From Halomonas sp. Y3 (lineage in GTDB: Bacteria; Pseudomonadota; Gammaproteobacteria; Pseudomonadales; Halomonadaceae), in the NCBI RefSeq assembly GCF_024137965.1, contig NZ_CP099975.1:1922001-1986000 (forward strand): a stretch of 64,000 nt of DNA, written 5' to 3'. A model generated the notes under the pieces. The model saw only the letters and a list, made by a program, of their open reading frames with translations. It ran no database searches and was not told the origin of the DNA. The translations under genes and the position numbers were made by a program. Below, piece by piece: positions 9,241 to 18,785 of the stretch (its first letter is position 1; each line of letters opens with the position of its first letter).

Positions 9241-10050
9241 TCAAGCTGCAACTGCCAATTCAATCTCCCTCGGCGTCTGATAGCCCAGGGTCGAGTGGAG
9301 CCGGCAGCTGTTGTACTCCATCTCGATGTATTCGATCACGTCCCGCCGTGCTGCCCGGCGGCTCCCGTAGCGCTGGCCAGCCAGCCATTCGCTTTTCAGT
9401 GAGCCGAAGAAACGCTCCATGACGGCATTGTCCCAGCAATTGCCCTTGCGGCTCATTGAGGCCTGGAACCCGTGCCGATCCAGCGCGGCTCGGTAATCTC
9501 GTGACGCATATTGACTGCCGCGGTCGCTGTGATGGATCAACCCGCTGTTGGGCTGCCGACGACCCACGGCCATCTTCAAGGCATCCAGGACCAGCTGCGT
9601 GCGCATGTGGTCGGCCATCGCCCAGCCCACCAACTGCCGGTCGTGAAGGTCGAGCACCGCCGCCAGATAGAGCCAGCCCTCCAGCGTCCAGATCGCCGTG
9701 ATATCAGCCACCCAAACCCGATTCGGTTCCGTCACCATGAACTGCCGATTCAATAGGTTGGGCGCCACCGGCAGGCTGTGCTCACTGTCGGTTGTATGGC
9801 GCCAACGGCGCCGCTGACGAGCCTCGACACCCGCCTCCCGCATCAGGCTGCGAGCTTGGTAGCGGCCCACAGCGTAGCCGCGGCGTCGCAGTTCTCTGGC
9901 CATCCGGCGGCTTCCATAGCTGCCACGCTTCTGGCGATGAATCTCTCTGACTTCGTGGTGCAGGGCCTGGCGCTGCCCGTCAGGGTCACGTTGCCGCCAG
10001 GCATAGAAACCACTCCGGCTGACCTGCATGACCCGACACAATACGGCCAC
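9241..10050 (-). CDS. IS3 transposase OrfB (DDE domain)
   Basis: A 269-residue retroviral-integrase-type domain (rve). The DDE residues lie in VWVADITAIWTLEGWLYLAAV (D), GLIHHSDRGSQYASRDY (D) and NCWDNAVMERFFGSLKSEW (E). The N-terminal HTH_21 region includes HRQKRGSYGSRRMARELRRRG. It is normally made as an OrfAB fusion by -1 frameshifting at the A6G run 10122-10128. Confidence 0.93.
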   Translation of the reverse strand: MAVLCRVMQVSRSGFYAWRQRDPDGQRQALHHEVREIHRQKRGSYGSRRMARELRRRGYAVGRYQARSLMREAGVEARQRRRWRHTTDSEHSLPVAPNLLNRQFMVTEPNRVWVADITAIWTLEGWLYLAAVLDLHDRQLVGWAMADHMRTQLVLDALKMAVGRRQPNSGLIHHSDRGSQYASRDYRAALDRHGFQASMSRKGNCWDNAVMERFFGSLKSEWLAGQRYGSRRAARRDVIEYIEMEYNSCRLHSTLGYQTPREIELAVAA

Positions 10051-10088
10051 GGGATAGGTGGCCTTCTCCGACTCGATGAACTGGTATC

Positions 10089-10403
10089 TCAGCTCGACTC
10101 TTTGGCGAAGAAGGCCGCCGCCTTTTTTAAAATATCCTTTTCAATCTGAAGCTTACGAACTTCTTCGCGGAGCTTCTTGATCTCGGCGTCGCGATCGTCC
10201 TCTTTCCGCGCCGGAATGCCAGAGTCCTGCTGACGGTGCTTGCGGCACCAACGGTCCAACAGGCTACGGTCAACCCCCAGCCGCCGGGCTGCCTCAGATA
10301 CGGCATACCCCTGTTCGGTCACCAGGCTCACCGCATCCGCCTTGAATTCATCGGAATACCGACGTCGAGTCTTCTTGGTCATGAACACCTCCATGGCCTC
10401 CAT
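10089..10403 (-). CDS. IS3 OrfA (helix-turn-helix)
   Basis: A 104-residue HTH_Tnp_1 protein that recognises the ends. The helix-turn-helix is YSDEFKADAVSLVTEQGYAVSEAARRLGV. A leucine-zipper segment (AEIKKLREEVRKLQIEKDILKKA) leads into the slip site A-AAA-AAG in the last codons, where about -1 shifting joins it to OrfB. Preceded by GGAGGTGTTC, a good ribosome site. Confidence 0.92.
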   Translation of the reverse strand: MEAMEVFMTKKTRRRYSDEFKADAVSLVTEQGYAVSEAARRLGVDRSLLDRWCRKHRQQDSGIPARKEDDRDAEIKKLREEVRKLQIEKDILKKAAAFFAKESS

Positions 10404-10527
10404 TATGAGGCTTATCGGGGTGTCCGCTCCAATTGGACCACTTCAAACGGGCCGGTGAACACGCCTTTCGCGGAACCCTCTGGCCAGCGACATTAGGTGC
10501 CCACCTATTAATAAGTGGACACCTACC

Positions 10528-10896
10528 ATGACTGACTTAAGCGTGCAGGAAGCCCCTCGGAAGCGTCGTCGCTTCACCGCCGCGTTCAAGGCCAGAATCG
10601 TCGAGGCCTGCCAGCAGCCCGGCGCCTCCGTGGCCGGGGTTGCCCTGGAGCACAGCCTTAATGCCAACCTGGTCCACAAGTGGATCCGCACCGCCCGTCA
10701 GCGGACTGCCGCGCCAGAAGCACCGGCGTTTGTGCCGGTGCCCATGTCCAGCACCTCATTACCGGTCGCTCGCCAGAATCAGGTGGCGGACTGTATTCTC
10801 CTCACGATCCCGCACCCCAACGGCCCGCTGGTCATCGAGTGGCCTGCCTCGGAGGCCGACGCCTGCCGATCTCTGATCCGAGAGCTGCTCGCATGA
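10528..10896 (+). CDS. tnpA: IS66 accessory protein TnpA
   Basis: A 122-residue IS66 Orf1 protein with a helix-turn-helix (RRRFTAAFKARIVEACQQPG, then SVAGVALEHSLNANLVHKWI) of the transposase_8 type. The C-terminal half (LTIPHPNGPLVIEWPASEAD) is typical of the IS66 TnpA group. Its stop codon overlaps the tnpB start as ATGA. Confidence 0.9.
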   Translation: MTDLSVQEAPRKRRRFTAAFKARIVEACQQPGASVAGVALEHSLNANLVHKWIRTARQRTAAPEAPAFVPVPMSSTSLPVARQNQVADCILLTIPHPNGPLVIEWPASEADACRSLIRELLA

Positions 10897-11228
10897 TCCG
10901 CATCGACGAGATCTGGCTGGCCACCGAGCCGCTGGACATGCGTGCCGGCCCGGACACGGCCCTGGCCCGCGTGGTCAAGGTGTTCGGCGCGGCACGTCCG
11001 CACTGTGCCTATCTTTTTGCCAACCGTCGCGGCAACCGTATGAAGGTGCTGGTGCATGACGGCCTGGGCGTCTGGCTGTGCGCCCGGCGCCTGAACCAGG
11101 GCAAGTTCCACTGGGCAGGCAATTGGCACGGTGATCGCGTCGAGCTCTGCCCTGATCAGGTGACGGCGCTGGTTCAAGGCCTGCCCTGGCAGCGTCTCGG
11201 CGCCGGCGGAGTGATCTCGATGGTCTGA
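10893..11228 (+). CDS. tnpB: IS66 accessory protein TnpB
   Basis: A 111-residue IS66 Orf2-like protein. The ATG at 10893 overlaps the tnpA stop. Family signature: LATEPLDMRAGPDTALARVV, AYLFANRRGNRMKVLVHDGLGVWLC, RRLNQGKF. Needed for IS66 transposition in studied cases, role undefined. Confidence 0.92.
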   Translation: MIRIDEIWLATEPLDMRAGPDTALARVVKVFGAARPHCAYLFANRRGNRMKVLVHDGLGVWLCARRLNQGKFHWAGNWHGDRVELCPDQVTALVQGLPWQRLGAGGVISMV

Positions 11229-11320
11229 TCCCTCAGGCTGGGAGCGGCATAGAATTTCCCACCTCGCTATTCGCGGATGCGCCAATCCCGCTGTCAGCGG
11301 TGGGCTGGCATACTCGACGG

Positions 11321-12850
11321 ATGACCATGCCGACCGATCTGTCCCAGCTCACCCCCGATCAGCTCCGCCACCTGGCGGCCACGCTGATGTCTCAGGTGGA
11401 AGAAAAGGACAAGGCGCTCCGACACAGTGAGCAGGTCAACCAGAAGCTGACCTATGAACTGGCGCTGCTCAAGCGCCACGCCTTCGGCAAGCGCAGCGAG
11501 CAGCTCAACGTCCTGCAGATCAGCCTGCTGGAGGAGGTGGTGGATGCCGACATCGCCGCCATCGAGGCCGAGCTGGAAGACCTGGCGCTGACGTCTCCCG
11601 CACCGGCGGCGAAGAAGGCCCCCAAGCGTGCCCCGCTACCCAAGGATCTGCTGCGCATCGAGATCCACCATGACCCGGATAACGAGCACTGCGCCTGTGG
11701 CTGCCAGCTGCGGCGGATCGGCGAGGAGGTCAGTGAGAAACTCGACTACACGCCGGGCGTGTTTCACGTCGAGCGTCATATCCGTGGCAAGTGGGTCTGC
11801 GACCAGTGCGAGACGCTGACCCAGGCGCCGATGCCGGCCCAGATCATCGACAAGGGCATCCCCACCGCTGGCCTGCTGGCCCAGGTGTTGATCGCCAAAT
11901 ATGCTGATCACTTGCCGCTCTATCGCCAGGCGCAGATCTTCAGCCGCGCCGGTGTGGCGATTCCGCGCTCCACCCTGGCCGAATGGGTCGGCATCTGCGG
12001 CGTGCGGCTCCAACCGCTGATTGATGCCCTGCGTGACCTGCTGCTCCGCGAGCCGGTGCTGCATGCCGACGAGACGCCGGTGCCGATGCTGGCCCCGGGC
12101 AAGAAGAAGACGCACCGCGCCTACCTCTGGGCCTACGCCACCACGCCCTACGCCGGGTTGAAGGCGGTGGTCTACGACTTCAGCGAGGGACGCGGCGGGC
12201 AGCATGCCCGCGACTTCCTCGGCGACTGGCGGGGCAAGCTGATCTGCGACGATTACAGCGGCTACAAGCAGAGCTTCGCCAACGGCGTCACCGAGATCGG
12301 CTGCATGGCCCACGCCCGGCGCAAGTTCGTCGACTTGCACGTGGCCGACAAGAGCCAGATCGCCGGCCAGGCCATCGAGCTGATCGGTCAGCTCTACCAG
12401 GTGGAGCGCGAGGCCCAGTCACTGAGCGCTGAAGAACGCCAACAACTCCGAGAAACCCGGGCGAGGCCCATCGCTGAGGCACTGCACCGCTGGATGTTGG
12501 CTCAGCGAGAGAAGGTGCCGAACGGTACAGCCACCGCCAAGGCGCTGGACTACAGCCTGAAACGTTGGGCGGCGCTGACGCGCTACCTCGACGACGGCGG
12601 GTTGCCGATCGACAACAATCGGGTCGAGAACCTGATTCGCCCCTGGGCGTTGGGTCGCAGTAACTGGCTGTTCGCCGGGTCACTGCGCAGTGGCCAGCGC
12701 GCCGCCAACATCATGAGCCTGATCCAGTGCGCCAAGCTGAATGGCCATGAGCCCTACGCCTACCTGAAGGACGTGCTGGAACGGCTGCCGACCCAGAAGG
12801 CCAGCCAGCTCCACGAACTCCTGCCGCACAACTGGCAGCATACCGGCTGA
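11321..12850 (+). CDS. tnpC: IS66 transposase TnpC
   Basis: About 509 residues, complete. Order of parts: N-terminal coiled coil (SQVEEKDKALRHSEQVNQKL, then LLKRHAFGKRSEQL), zinc-finger-like segment (HDPDNEHCACGCQLRRIGEE and VCDQCETLTQAP), DDE core (LHADETPVPML; LICDDYSGYKQSF; GCMAHARRKFVDLH), and C-terminus LPIDNNRVENLIRPWALGRSNW. Start taken at ATG 11321; ATG 11327 and the upstream 11300 frame are alternatives. It differs clearly from the TnpC at the left window edge, so the two IS66 copies are different elements. Confidence 0.92.
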   Translation: MTMPTDLSQLTPDQLRHLAATLMSQVEEKDKALRHSEQVNQKLTYELALLKRHAFGKRSEQLNVLQISLLEEVVDADIAAIEAELEDLALTSPAPAAKKAPKRAPLPKDLLRIEIHHDPDNEHCACGCQLRRIGEEVSEKLDYTPGVFHVERHIRGKWVCDQCETLTQAPMPAQIIDKGIPTAGLLAQVLIAKYADHLPLYRQAQIFSRAGVAIPRSTLAEWVGICGVRLQPLIDALRDLLLREPVLHADETPVPMLAPGKKKTHRAYLWAYATTPYAGLKAVVYDFSEGRGGQHARDFLGDWRGKLICDDYSGYKQSFANGVTEIGCMAHARRKFVDLHVADKSQIAGQAIELIGQLYQVEREAQSLSAEERQQLRETRARPIAEALHRWMLAQREKVPNGTATAKALDYSLKRWAALTRYLDDGGLPIDNNRVENLIRPWALGRSNWLFAGSLRSGQRAANIMSLIQCAKLNGHEPYAYLKDVLERLPTQKASQLHELLPHNWQHTG

Positions 12851-12951
12851 TTACTGACAAGCGGTGATGCTCGGCCGGTTACCGGGGAAGCGGTCGCGGA
12901 GATCGAAAACGCGATAGGCAAATATTGCTTCCAGCGGATCAGGTGTCGTTG

Positions 12952-14523
12952 TCATGGCGGGCTCTCCGTCTCGATATCGAAAGCCACGATCTGTCGCTGC
13001 TCTCGGGAGAACTCCACCCCGATCAGATGAATCGGTTTGCCGGCGGCGCGGTACTTGTCAGCATAGCCGCGGGCATGTATCTGATCCAACGCCTTGCCTT
13101 CGGGCAGCTGCTCCACCACCTTGAACTCGAACAGGTAGAGATGGCCGAAGGCCGCCACGGTCATGTCGACCCGGCCATGGTGGCTGGCGTCTTCTACGGT
13201 GATATCGAGACCCAGTGCAGCGAAGTGGCTGTAGAAAACGCTGGCGTAGTGACCTTCGTACTTGGCGATCGGATTATTACGGTACCAGTCGTGGGGCAGG
13301 CTGGCGAAGAGAGCCTTGAGGTGGGCTTCCAGGCCTGGCAGGTTGTTCTGCTGCAGTTGCTTGAACAAGCTACGGCGCTGAGTCGGACCATCCTCCACGC
13401 CAAGGGCGGGCAATAGTGCGTGGTTCAGGCTGGTCTCTACCTTACGGTTAGGAAAGCCGAGCGTATACTGGCGATAGCCCAGCATAGGCTCCTCGACATT
13501 CCGGATGGTGAGATAACCGGTCTGAAAGAGCAGGGCGTCGGTGCTGATGTCATCAACATCGAACTGACTGAGCAGTTCGTACTCCGTCTCCCACTGCTCC
13601 AGCTGAGGCGTAAAGACTCCCCGCTGCCTGAGGATATCCACCAGGAAGGTAGGCGTGGCGCTTTCAAACCAGTAGGGGCCGAACTCGCGATTCTGGAGCA
13701 ACAGCAACACATCGAAGGGGTTGTAGACAGAGGTAATCCCCTGTCCACCCCAGCGATAGCCGTTGTACCAGGTACGGATCGCGTTCCGGTTCAGCTCGGG
13801 AAGTTCCGGAGCGAATATTGTATCGATGTCGGCATCGGTGTAACCGCAGATCGTTGAGTATTCCGGCAGCAGGGTGATGTCGCGCAGGTTGTTCAGCCCC
13901 GAGAAGAGACTGACCTTGCTGAACTTGGAGACACCGGTGATCAGCACCAGGTGCAGGTGCGGATCCGCATCCTTGATCACGCTGTAGAGGTTCTTCAGCC
14001 CCTCGCGCAGCTCGCGGGCTCGTTCGGGCTCAAGGATATTATCGAGGATCGGCTTGTCATACTCGTCGATCAGCAACACGACCGGCCGGCCGGTGGTCTG
14101 GTGCGCTAGCTCCAGCAGGTCAGAGAACTCGCCGGGAATATCTGCCTTGGGGGTGGTCGGTAGGTCCAGGTACTCGCGGCTCTTGCGCAGCTGGTGGCGA
14201 ATGCGCTCGTCGAGTTCCTCGCGGTTGCGCATGACGCCGCTGCCGAAGCTCAGCCTGACCACAGGGTGCGTCTGCTCCCAGTCCCAGCGATCGTGGAGGT
14301 AAAGCCCTTCGAACAGCGCCTGGCGCCCCTCGAACAGGCAGCGCAGGGTGTCGAGCAGCAGGCTCTTGCCGAAACGCCGGGGACGCGAAAGGAAGTAGTA
14401 CTTGTTCTGCTGGACCAGGCGCTCGATCACCGGGGTCTTATCGACGTAGTAGTAGCCCCCGTTGATGATCTCGGAGAAGGTCTGAATCCCGATGGGCAAG
14501 CGTTTCTTCCCGGTGGCGGACAA
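12952..14523 (-). CDS. AAA-ATPase-like / PD-(D/E)XK (DUF1703) protein
   Basis: A 523-residue protein with an N-terminal AAA-ATPase-like domain and a C-terminal PDDEXK_9 (DUF1703) nuclease-like domain. Opening LPIGIQTFSEIINGGYYYVDKT is the family signature. Walker A-like RPRRFGKSLLLDTL, Walker B VVLLIDEYDKP, and ITGVSKFSKVSLFSGLNNL follow. The nuclease-like part shows HHGRVDMTVAAFGHLYLFEFKVV with D and E-x-K. The TTG at 14523 is used: CAGGAGGT stands five bases upstream, while the longer open frame lacks a ribosome site. Its TGA overlaps the ATG of the disrupted 157-residue gene. The role of the family is unknown; a mobile-element or defence link has been suggested. Confidence 0.85.
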   Translation of the reverse strand: MSATGKKRLPIGIQTFSEIINGGYYYVDKTPVIERLVQQNKYYFLSRPRRFGKSLLLDTLRCLFEGRQALFEGLYLHDRWDWEQTHPVVRLSFGSGVMRNREELDERIRHQLRKSREYLDLPTTPKADIPGEFSDLLELAHQTTGRPVVLLIDEYDKPILDNILEPERARELREGLKNLYSVIKDADPHLHLVLITGVSKFSKVSLFSGLNNLRDITLLPEYSTICGYTDADIDTIFAPELPELNRNAIRTWYNGYRWGGQGITSVYNPFDVLLLLQNREFGPYWFESATPTFLVDILRQRGVFTPQLEQWETEYELLSQFDVDDISTDALLFQTGYLTIRNVEEPMLGYRQYTLGFPNRKVETSLNHALLPALGVEDGPTQRRSLFKQLQQNNLPGLEAHLKALFASLPHDWYRNNPIAKYEGHYASVFYSHFAALGLDITVEDASHHGRVDMTVAAFGHLYLFEFKVVEQLPEGKALDQIHARGYADKYRAAGKPIHLIGVEFSREQRQIVAFDIETESPP

Positions 14524-14651
14524 GGCAACCTCCTGTCGGCGAGCAGCATGGGGCTGAGTATTGGGCTGAGGATAGCATGCGGGGCGCTGCGAGCGGCGGG
14601 GCAGGGCTGCTAAAAAAGCAAGCAGGGCAGGTGCCCCGCTTGCCCGGTGCC

Positions 14652-14747
14652 GCCAGGATATTCCTGTCCGATCCCGACGTCCCGATCGCCACCAACTATC
14701 TGGAACGTAGCTTGCGCTGCATTCTCGGCTGTACGCGGTCACGCTAG
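14652..14747 (+). pseudogene. Relic of a third IS66 transposase
   Basis: In one frame this short stretch reads FLSDPDVPIATNYLERSLRCI before a TAG. That resembles the IS66 TnpC segment F-L-x-DPDVPID-x-NHLERALR-x-I near its C-terminus. The GRKNW motif that should follow is lost. It lies between the ATPase gene and the receptor fragment. The rest of the 14,524-14,743 gap shows nothing I can identify. Confidence 0.45.
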
Positions 14748-16017
14748 AACCGCAACCCAACCTCTAGGCTGCCGCTACGGCCTGCTGTGGCTTTGCTAGA
14801 ATAGTCACTGGTGCTGTAGTCCACGCTGTCGTTGAACAAGTTGAGCACCTCCAGCTGGACGAACCCATGGGCTCGGCTCAGGAGGGGCGGCTCCCAACGC
14901 AGGCGGGTATCCACCGTTATCAGAGCATCGAAGTCGACATCTTCATAAATATCATAGAGGCGTCCTGTCTCCGGATCCTGATAGTCCTCGAAGCTGTCTC
15001 GCGCGACACTTCCGCCCTGACGCAAGTTGAAGAAATTTGACCAGGCAAGGTGCCAGTCAGGGACATGCGTCACGGTCTGAAGACGAACGTCGACCGGGAT
15101 ATTAAAGTCCCAGGCAGGCAATTCGTCCTTATCGATTACTTTTCCCTGATAGTAGACAGGATCCTTTTGCGGCTCGAGGTCATAACCGCCGCTGCCTTGA
15201 TAACTGCTGCGATGGGTCTCTCGATAGCTGATACCCAGGGAGGCGTGGTTGAGCGTGGCGCCAAGCTGCCAAGGGCGTGCCATGGCGATATCAAGAGTGA
15301 GGCTGTCGGTGCTGCTGCGGCCATCGTTGCGGTAGTAAATCAGACCATCCTCCTCTTCGACTCGCAGGATTCCGTCACGGCTCTCACGATTCACGAACTG
15401 TAGCCTCATATGGAAAGGCCCCATCTGCTGCAGCCAGCCGACCATCAGCTCGTCGGAGTAGGGAGTGTCGAGGTCGCTGATGCCTGACTCGTCATCATAG
15501 TCTAGGGTCCTTAACACACCGCCATCCGGGTCGAAGAAGCGAATCTCTCGCCAGCTGGAGATGGCGTCGTTCAGCTTGTAGCGGAAGAAGTTGCGGCCGT
15601 AATAGCGGTTGGCACCAGCGACGAGCCGTGTGCTGCCGTCGCCAAAGGTGTCCCATTCGGCCTTGAAGCGCGGAGCGATATCGACATTGTCCATGTAGCC
15701 GTTCCAGTCGGCGCGCACCCCAGTGGTGAAAGTCCAGTCACCCAGTGCTATCCTGTCTTCCAGATACCAGGCTAGGTCGTTATAGGTTAGATCAACCTTC
15801 CCGGCATAATAATCATGGGCGGCCGAAAGATAGGCATTTCCTTGTCCATCACAGCAGCGGTACATTTCTCCAGAGACATCGTTCGGGCGCTCGTAATAGC
15901 TCTGCGTGTGTCTAAGCTGGGCACCGATAGTCAGGCGATGCCTTGAGCGGCCCAGTGCTAAATCGTTGAAGCGCAATTCAGGGGCTAGCCTGGATAATGC
16001 ATCAGACATGAAAAAGG
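14744..16017 (-). pseudogene. TonB-dependent receptor, C-terminal barrel fragment
   Basis: About 420 residues of an outer-membrane TonB-dependent receptor barrel, ending in the aromatic residue expected for beta-barrel assembly (LEVGLRF). Alternating strands such as RLTIGAQLRHTQSYYE, WTFTTGVRADWNGYMDNVDIAPRFKAEW and LEVLNLFNDSVDY are typical. The plug domain, TonB box and signal peptide are missing. The frame runs into the IS3 end at 16018, and beyond that IS there is only IS1380 sequence. The 5' half was therefore removed by the combined insertions. An internal ATG at 16009 could allow a fragment to be made but not a working receptor. Confidence 0.8.
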
Positions 16018-16057
16018 TGTAGTGGCATAGTGAATCTGGCCACCTGATTTTGAGTGT

Positions 16058-17265
<1,208 letters not shown>

Positions 17266-17475
17266 CCACTACAAGGCGGCTGAAAATCGGTTATAATTCA
17301 AGCTCCTACACAAGAATCAACCGCCTCAGCCGCCATGACAAAATGTACCATGCCGTCCGCCTCCTTTCCACGCTGCAGAGGTCGTCAGATCATCGCCCGT
17401 TTTGATGGCGGTGATGTCACTTCTGACGGCGGTATCCTGCTGCTGCGGCAGCTCGATCGCGAGATGGGCCTGACC

Positions 17476-18785
17476 CTGAGGCCTCCCCACGAATCATACG
17501 GTGACCGCCCGTTCGGCTTCTTGTCGCATCAGCCGGAGGAGCCTGTCCATTCGGCCCGCTGGATAGCGGGCCAGAATGGCTTCGCAGCCAAGCCGCCACA
17601 GCGAGAGGCTACGCCGTGATCGGCGCGTGTTGCTCTGATAGGCCGGCGCCTTCCCCGCTTGATCGAGGGATAAGCCGCTAGCCAGGAGTCGAAAGCTAGC
17701 CAGCATGGCGATGAGCAGCAGGATCTCGATGCGGCGTGCGCATCGGGTGCCATGCAAGTTGAAGGCAAATCCGAAGCGCTCACTCTTGATATCCCGAAAC
17801 CCTTCCTCGATTTCCATGCGCCTGCTGTAGAGCTGTACGACCTTGGCGGCGGTATGGTGGCGGGGTGTCAGATTACTGACCAGCACCCAGGGTTCTCGAT
17901 GCCCCTTGGCCACCTTGCGGCTTCGAGCGGCGCGTGACGCCCTGCCGTTCTTGTTGCGGTCTTTGCGCCCTCGGTAGGGGGCGCGGTACAGGTACAGGTG
18001 GGTCGCCAGTGACCGTGTCTTGGCCAGTGTGACGGAACCGCGCGCTGCTGGTTCGCGTGTCGCCAGCGGAAACAGTGATTCCAGGCGGCGCCAGTCGGAT
18101 TCACCGTCGTGCCTCAGTTGAGTTGCCCCACGCACCCGGCCGACGTAGTACCAACCATACGCCTCGACAGCCCGTAACCAGGGCGTCTTGAAGCCGGCAT
18201 CGGTGACCAGAATCGGCGTGGTCTGCGGCGGCAACATCCACGCCAGGTCAGCGAGGAGTGCTTTCTGACAACGGGGGCAGGCGTCCTTGTGGTGCACACG
18301 TTCATAGATCGGAAACGATCGCTTCCCGAAGGGGATCGCGGCACGCAGCAAAAAATGCTGCCCGCGGTCGTCGATCGGTGACCAATCGACTAGGATCACC
18401 GGATATCGCTGAGTGCCTACCAGCTGGCGAGCGACGTCCGCATAGAGCCATCGCCGCTCACGTTGCAAGTGAGGGTTGCCCAACAAACGATCGACACACT
18501 TGATCGCGTGCTTGGGCTTCGCCTGGCGCGGGAGCTGACGGCCGATTGCCGTCAGGGACAGCCGTTGCCCCATCAATAATGCCTCGACGCAGGTGGCCAG
18601 GGCATTGAAGCGTGTGGCATGCAGCAGGGAGGCTGAAGTCATCAGAATCTTGTGCAAGAATCGGGATGTCTGCATGGGCTCCTCGGCATATTGTTGGTTT
18701 GGCGATTAACAACATGCCTGCCCATGCAGACTTTTTTCAACCCTAATATTCTGATTTCCCTATGTTATTCGTGGGGAGGCCTCAG
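17476..18785 (-). mobile_element. IS4-family element, complete
   Basis: A 1310-bp element with 19-bp perfect inverted repeats (CTGAGGCCTCCCCACGAAT at 17476 and its complement ending at 18785). It is flanked by a 9-bp duplication GGCCTGACC (17467-17475, 18786-18794). Nine bases is the normal duplication size for the IS10-like part of IS4. Confidence 0.94.
17494..18675 (-). CDS. IS4-family (IS10-like) transposase
   Basis: A 393-residue DDE transposase. The catalytic landmarks are VILVDWSPIDDRGQHFLLRAA (D), ILVTDAGFKTPWLRAVE (D) and the YREK-like Y-x2-R-x3-E-x6-K motif in YSRRMEIEEGFRDIK (E and K). The N-terminal region (QTSRFLHKILMTSA, RLSLTAIGRQLPRQAKPKHAIK) is typical. Preceded by AGGAGCC upstream of the ATG at 18675. 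Confidence 0.92.
   Translation of the reverse strand: MQTSRFLHKILMTSASLLHATRFNALATCVEALLMGQRLSLTAIGRQLPRQAKPKHAIKCVDRLLGNPHLQRERRWLYADVARQLVGTQRYPVILVDWSPIDDRGQHFLLRAAIPFGKRSFPIYERVHHKDACPRCQKALLADLAWMLPPQTTPILVTDAGFKTPWLRAVEAYGWYYVGRVRGATQLRHDGESDWRRLESLFPLATREPAARGSVTLAKTRSLATHLYLYRAPYRGRKDRNKNGRASRAARSRKVAKGHREPWVLVSNLTPRHHTAAKVVQLYSRRMEIEEGFRDIKSERFGFAFNLHGTRCARRIEILLLIAMLASFRLLASGLSLDQAGKAPAYQSNTRRSRRSLSLWRLGCEAILARYPAGRMDRLLRLMRQEAERAVTV

Larger units (their letters stand above)
9211..10445 (-). mobile_element. IS3-family element (copy 1), complete
   Basis: A 1235-bp element. Both ends share TG-x3-TGGTC-x-A-x-T-x2-GAGCGGACAC: TGTTCTGGTCAAGTCAGAGC at 9211 and, reading inward from 10445, TGAAGTGGTCCAATTGGAGC. 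A 4-bp direct repeat AACG flanks it (9207-9210, 10446-10449). It carries orfA and orfB with an A6G slip site between them. It interrupts the 157-residue gene only 29 bp from an IS66 copy. Confidence 0.9.
10475..12893 (+). mobile_element. IS66-family element (copy 2)
   Basis: About 2.4 kb carrying tnpA, tnpB and tnpC in the IS66 order. The limits are set by rejoining the interrupted 157-residue gene: the host sequence TCGCGGA is present at both edges (10468-10474 and 12894-12900), a 7-bp match where IS66 normally makes 8. The termini do not show the canonical GTAAGCG. Inside the right edge is a GTAACCGGCC-like sequence (complement of about 12877-12886), so the exact tips are uncertain by some bases. 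Confidence 0.75.
8817..12955 (-). pseudogene. 157-aa gene with PemI/MazE-like tail, split by IS3 and IS66
   Basis: Three collinear pieces on the minus strand (12955-12894, 10474-10446, 9210-8817) join in frame once both insertions and one copy of each duplication are removed. The product is about 157 residues. It starts MTTTPDPLEAIFAYRVFDL at an ATG overlapping the stop of the upstream ATPase gene (ATGA). The middle (VAYVRGGYAITVPAAFYLRQ) is unassigned. The end, YSLDELLAQCDPSA...MPDVGREEW, closely resembles the toxin-binding C-terminal tail of PemI/MazE antitoxins (YSLAELLAQCDPNA in PemI). No mazF/pemK-like gene is adjacent. Disrupted, so not functional now. Confidence 0.72.

Noticed and set aside
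10443..10691. An 82-codon minus-strand frame ending in RERRVHRPV
   Set aside because: Its end is the middle piece of the disrupted 157-residue gene and the remainder is read backwards through the IS66 end and tnpA; not an independent gene.
17274..17334. Terminal repeats of IS1380
   Set aside because: Comparison with 19,974-20,070 gave no convincing inverted match, so no exact ends are claimed.
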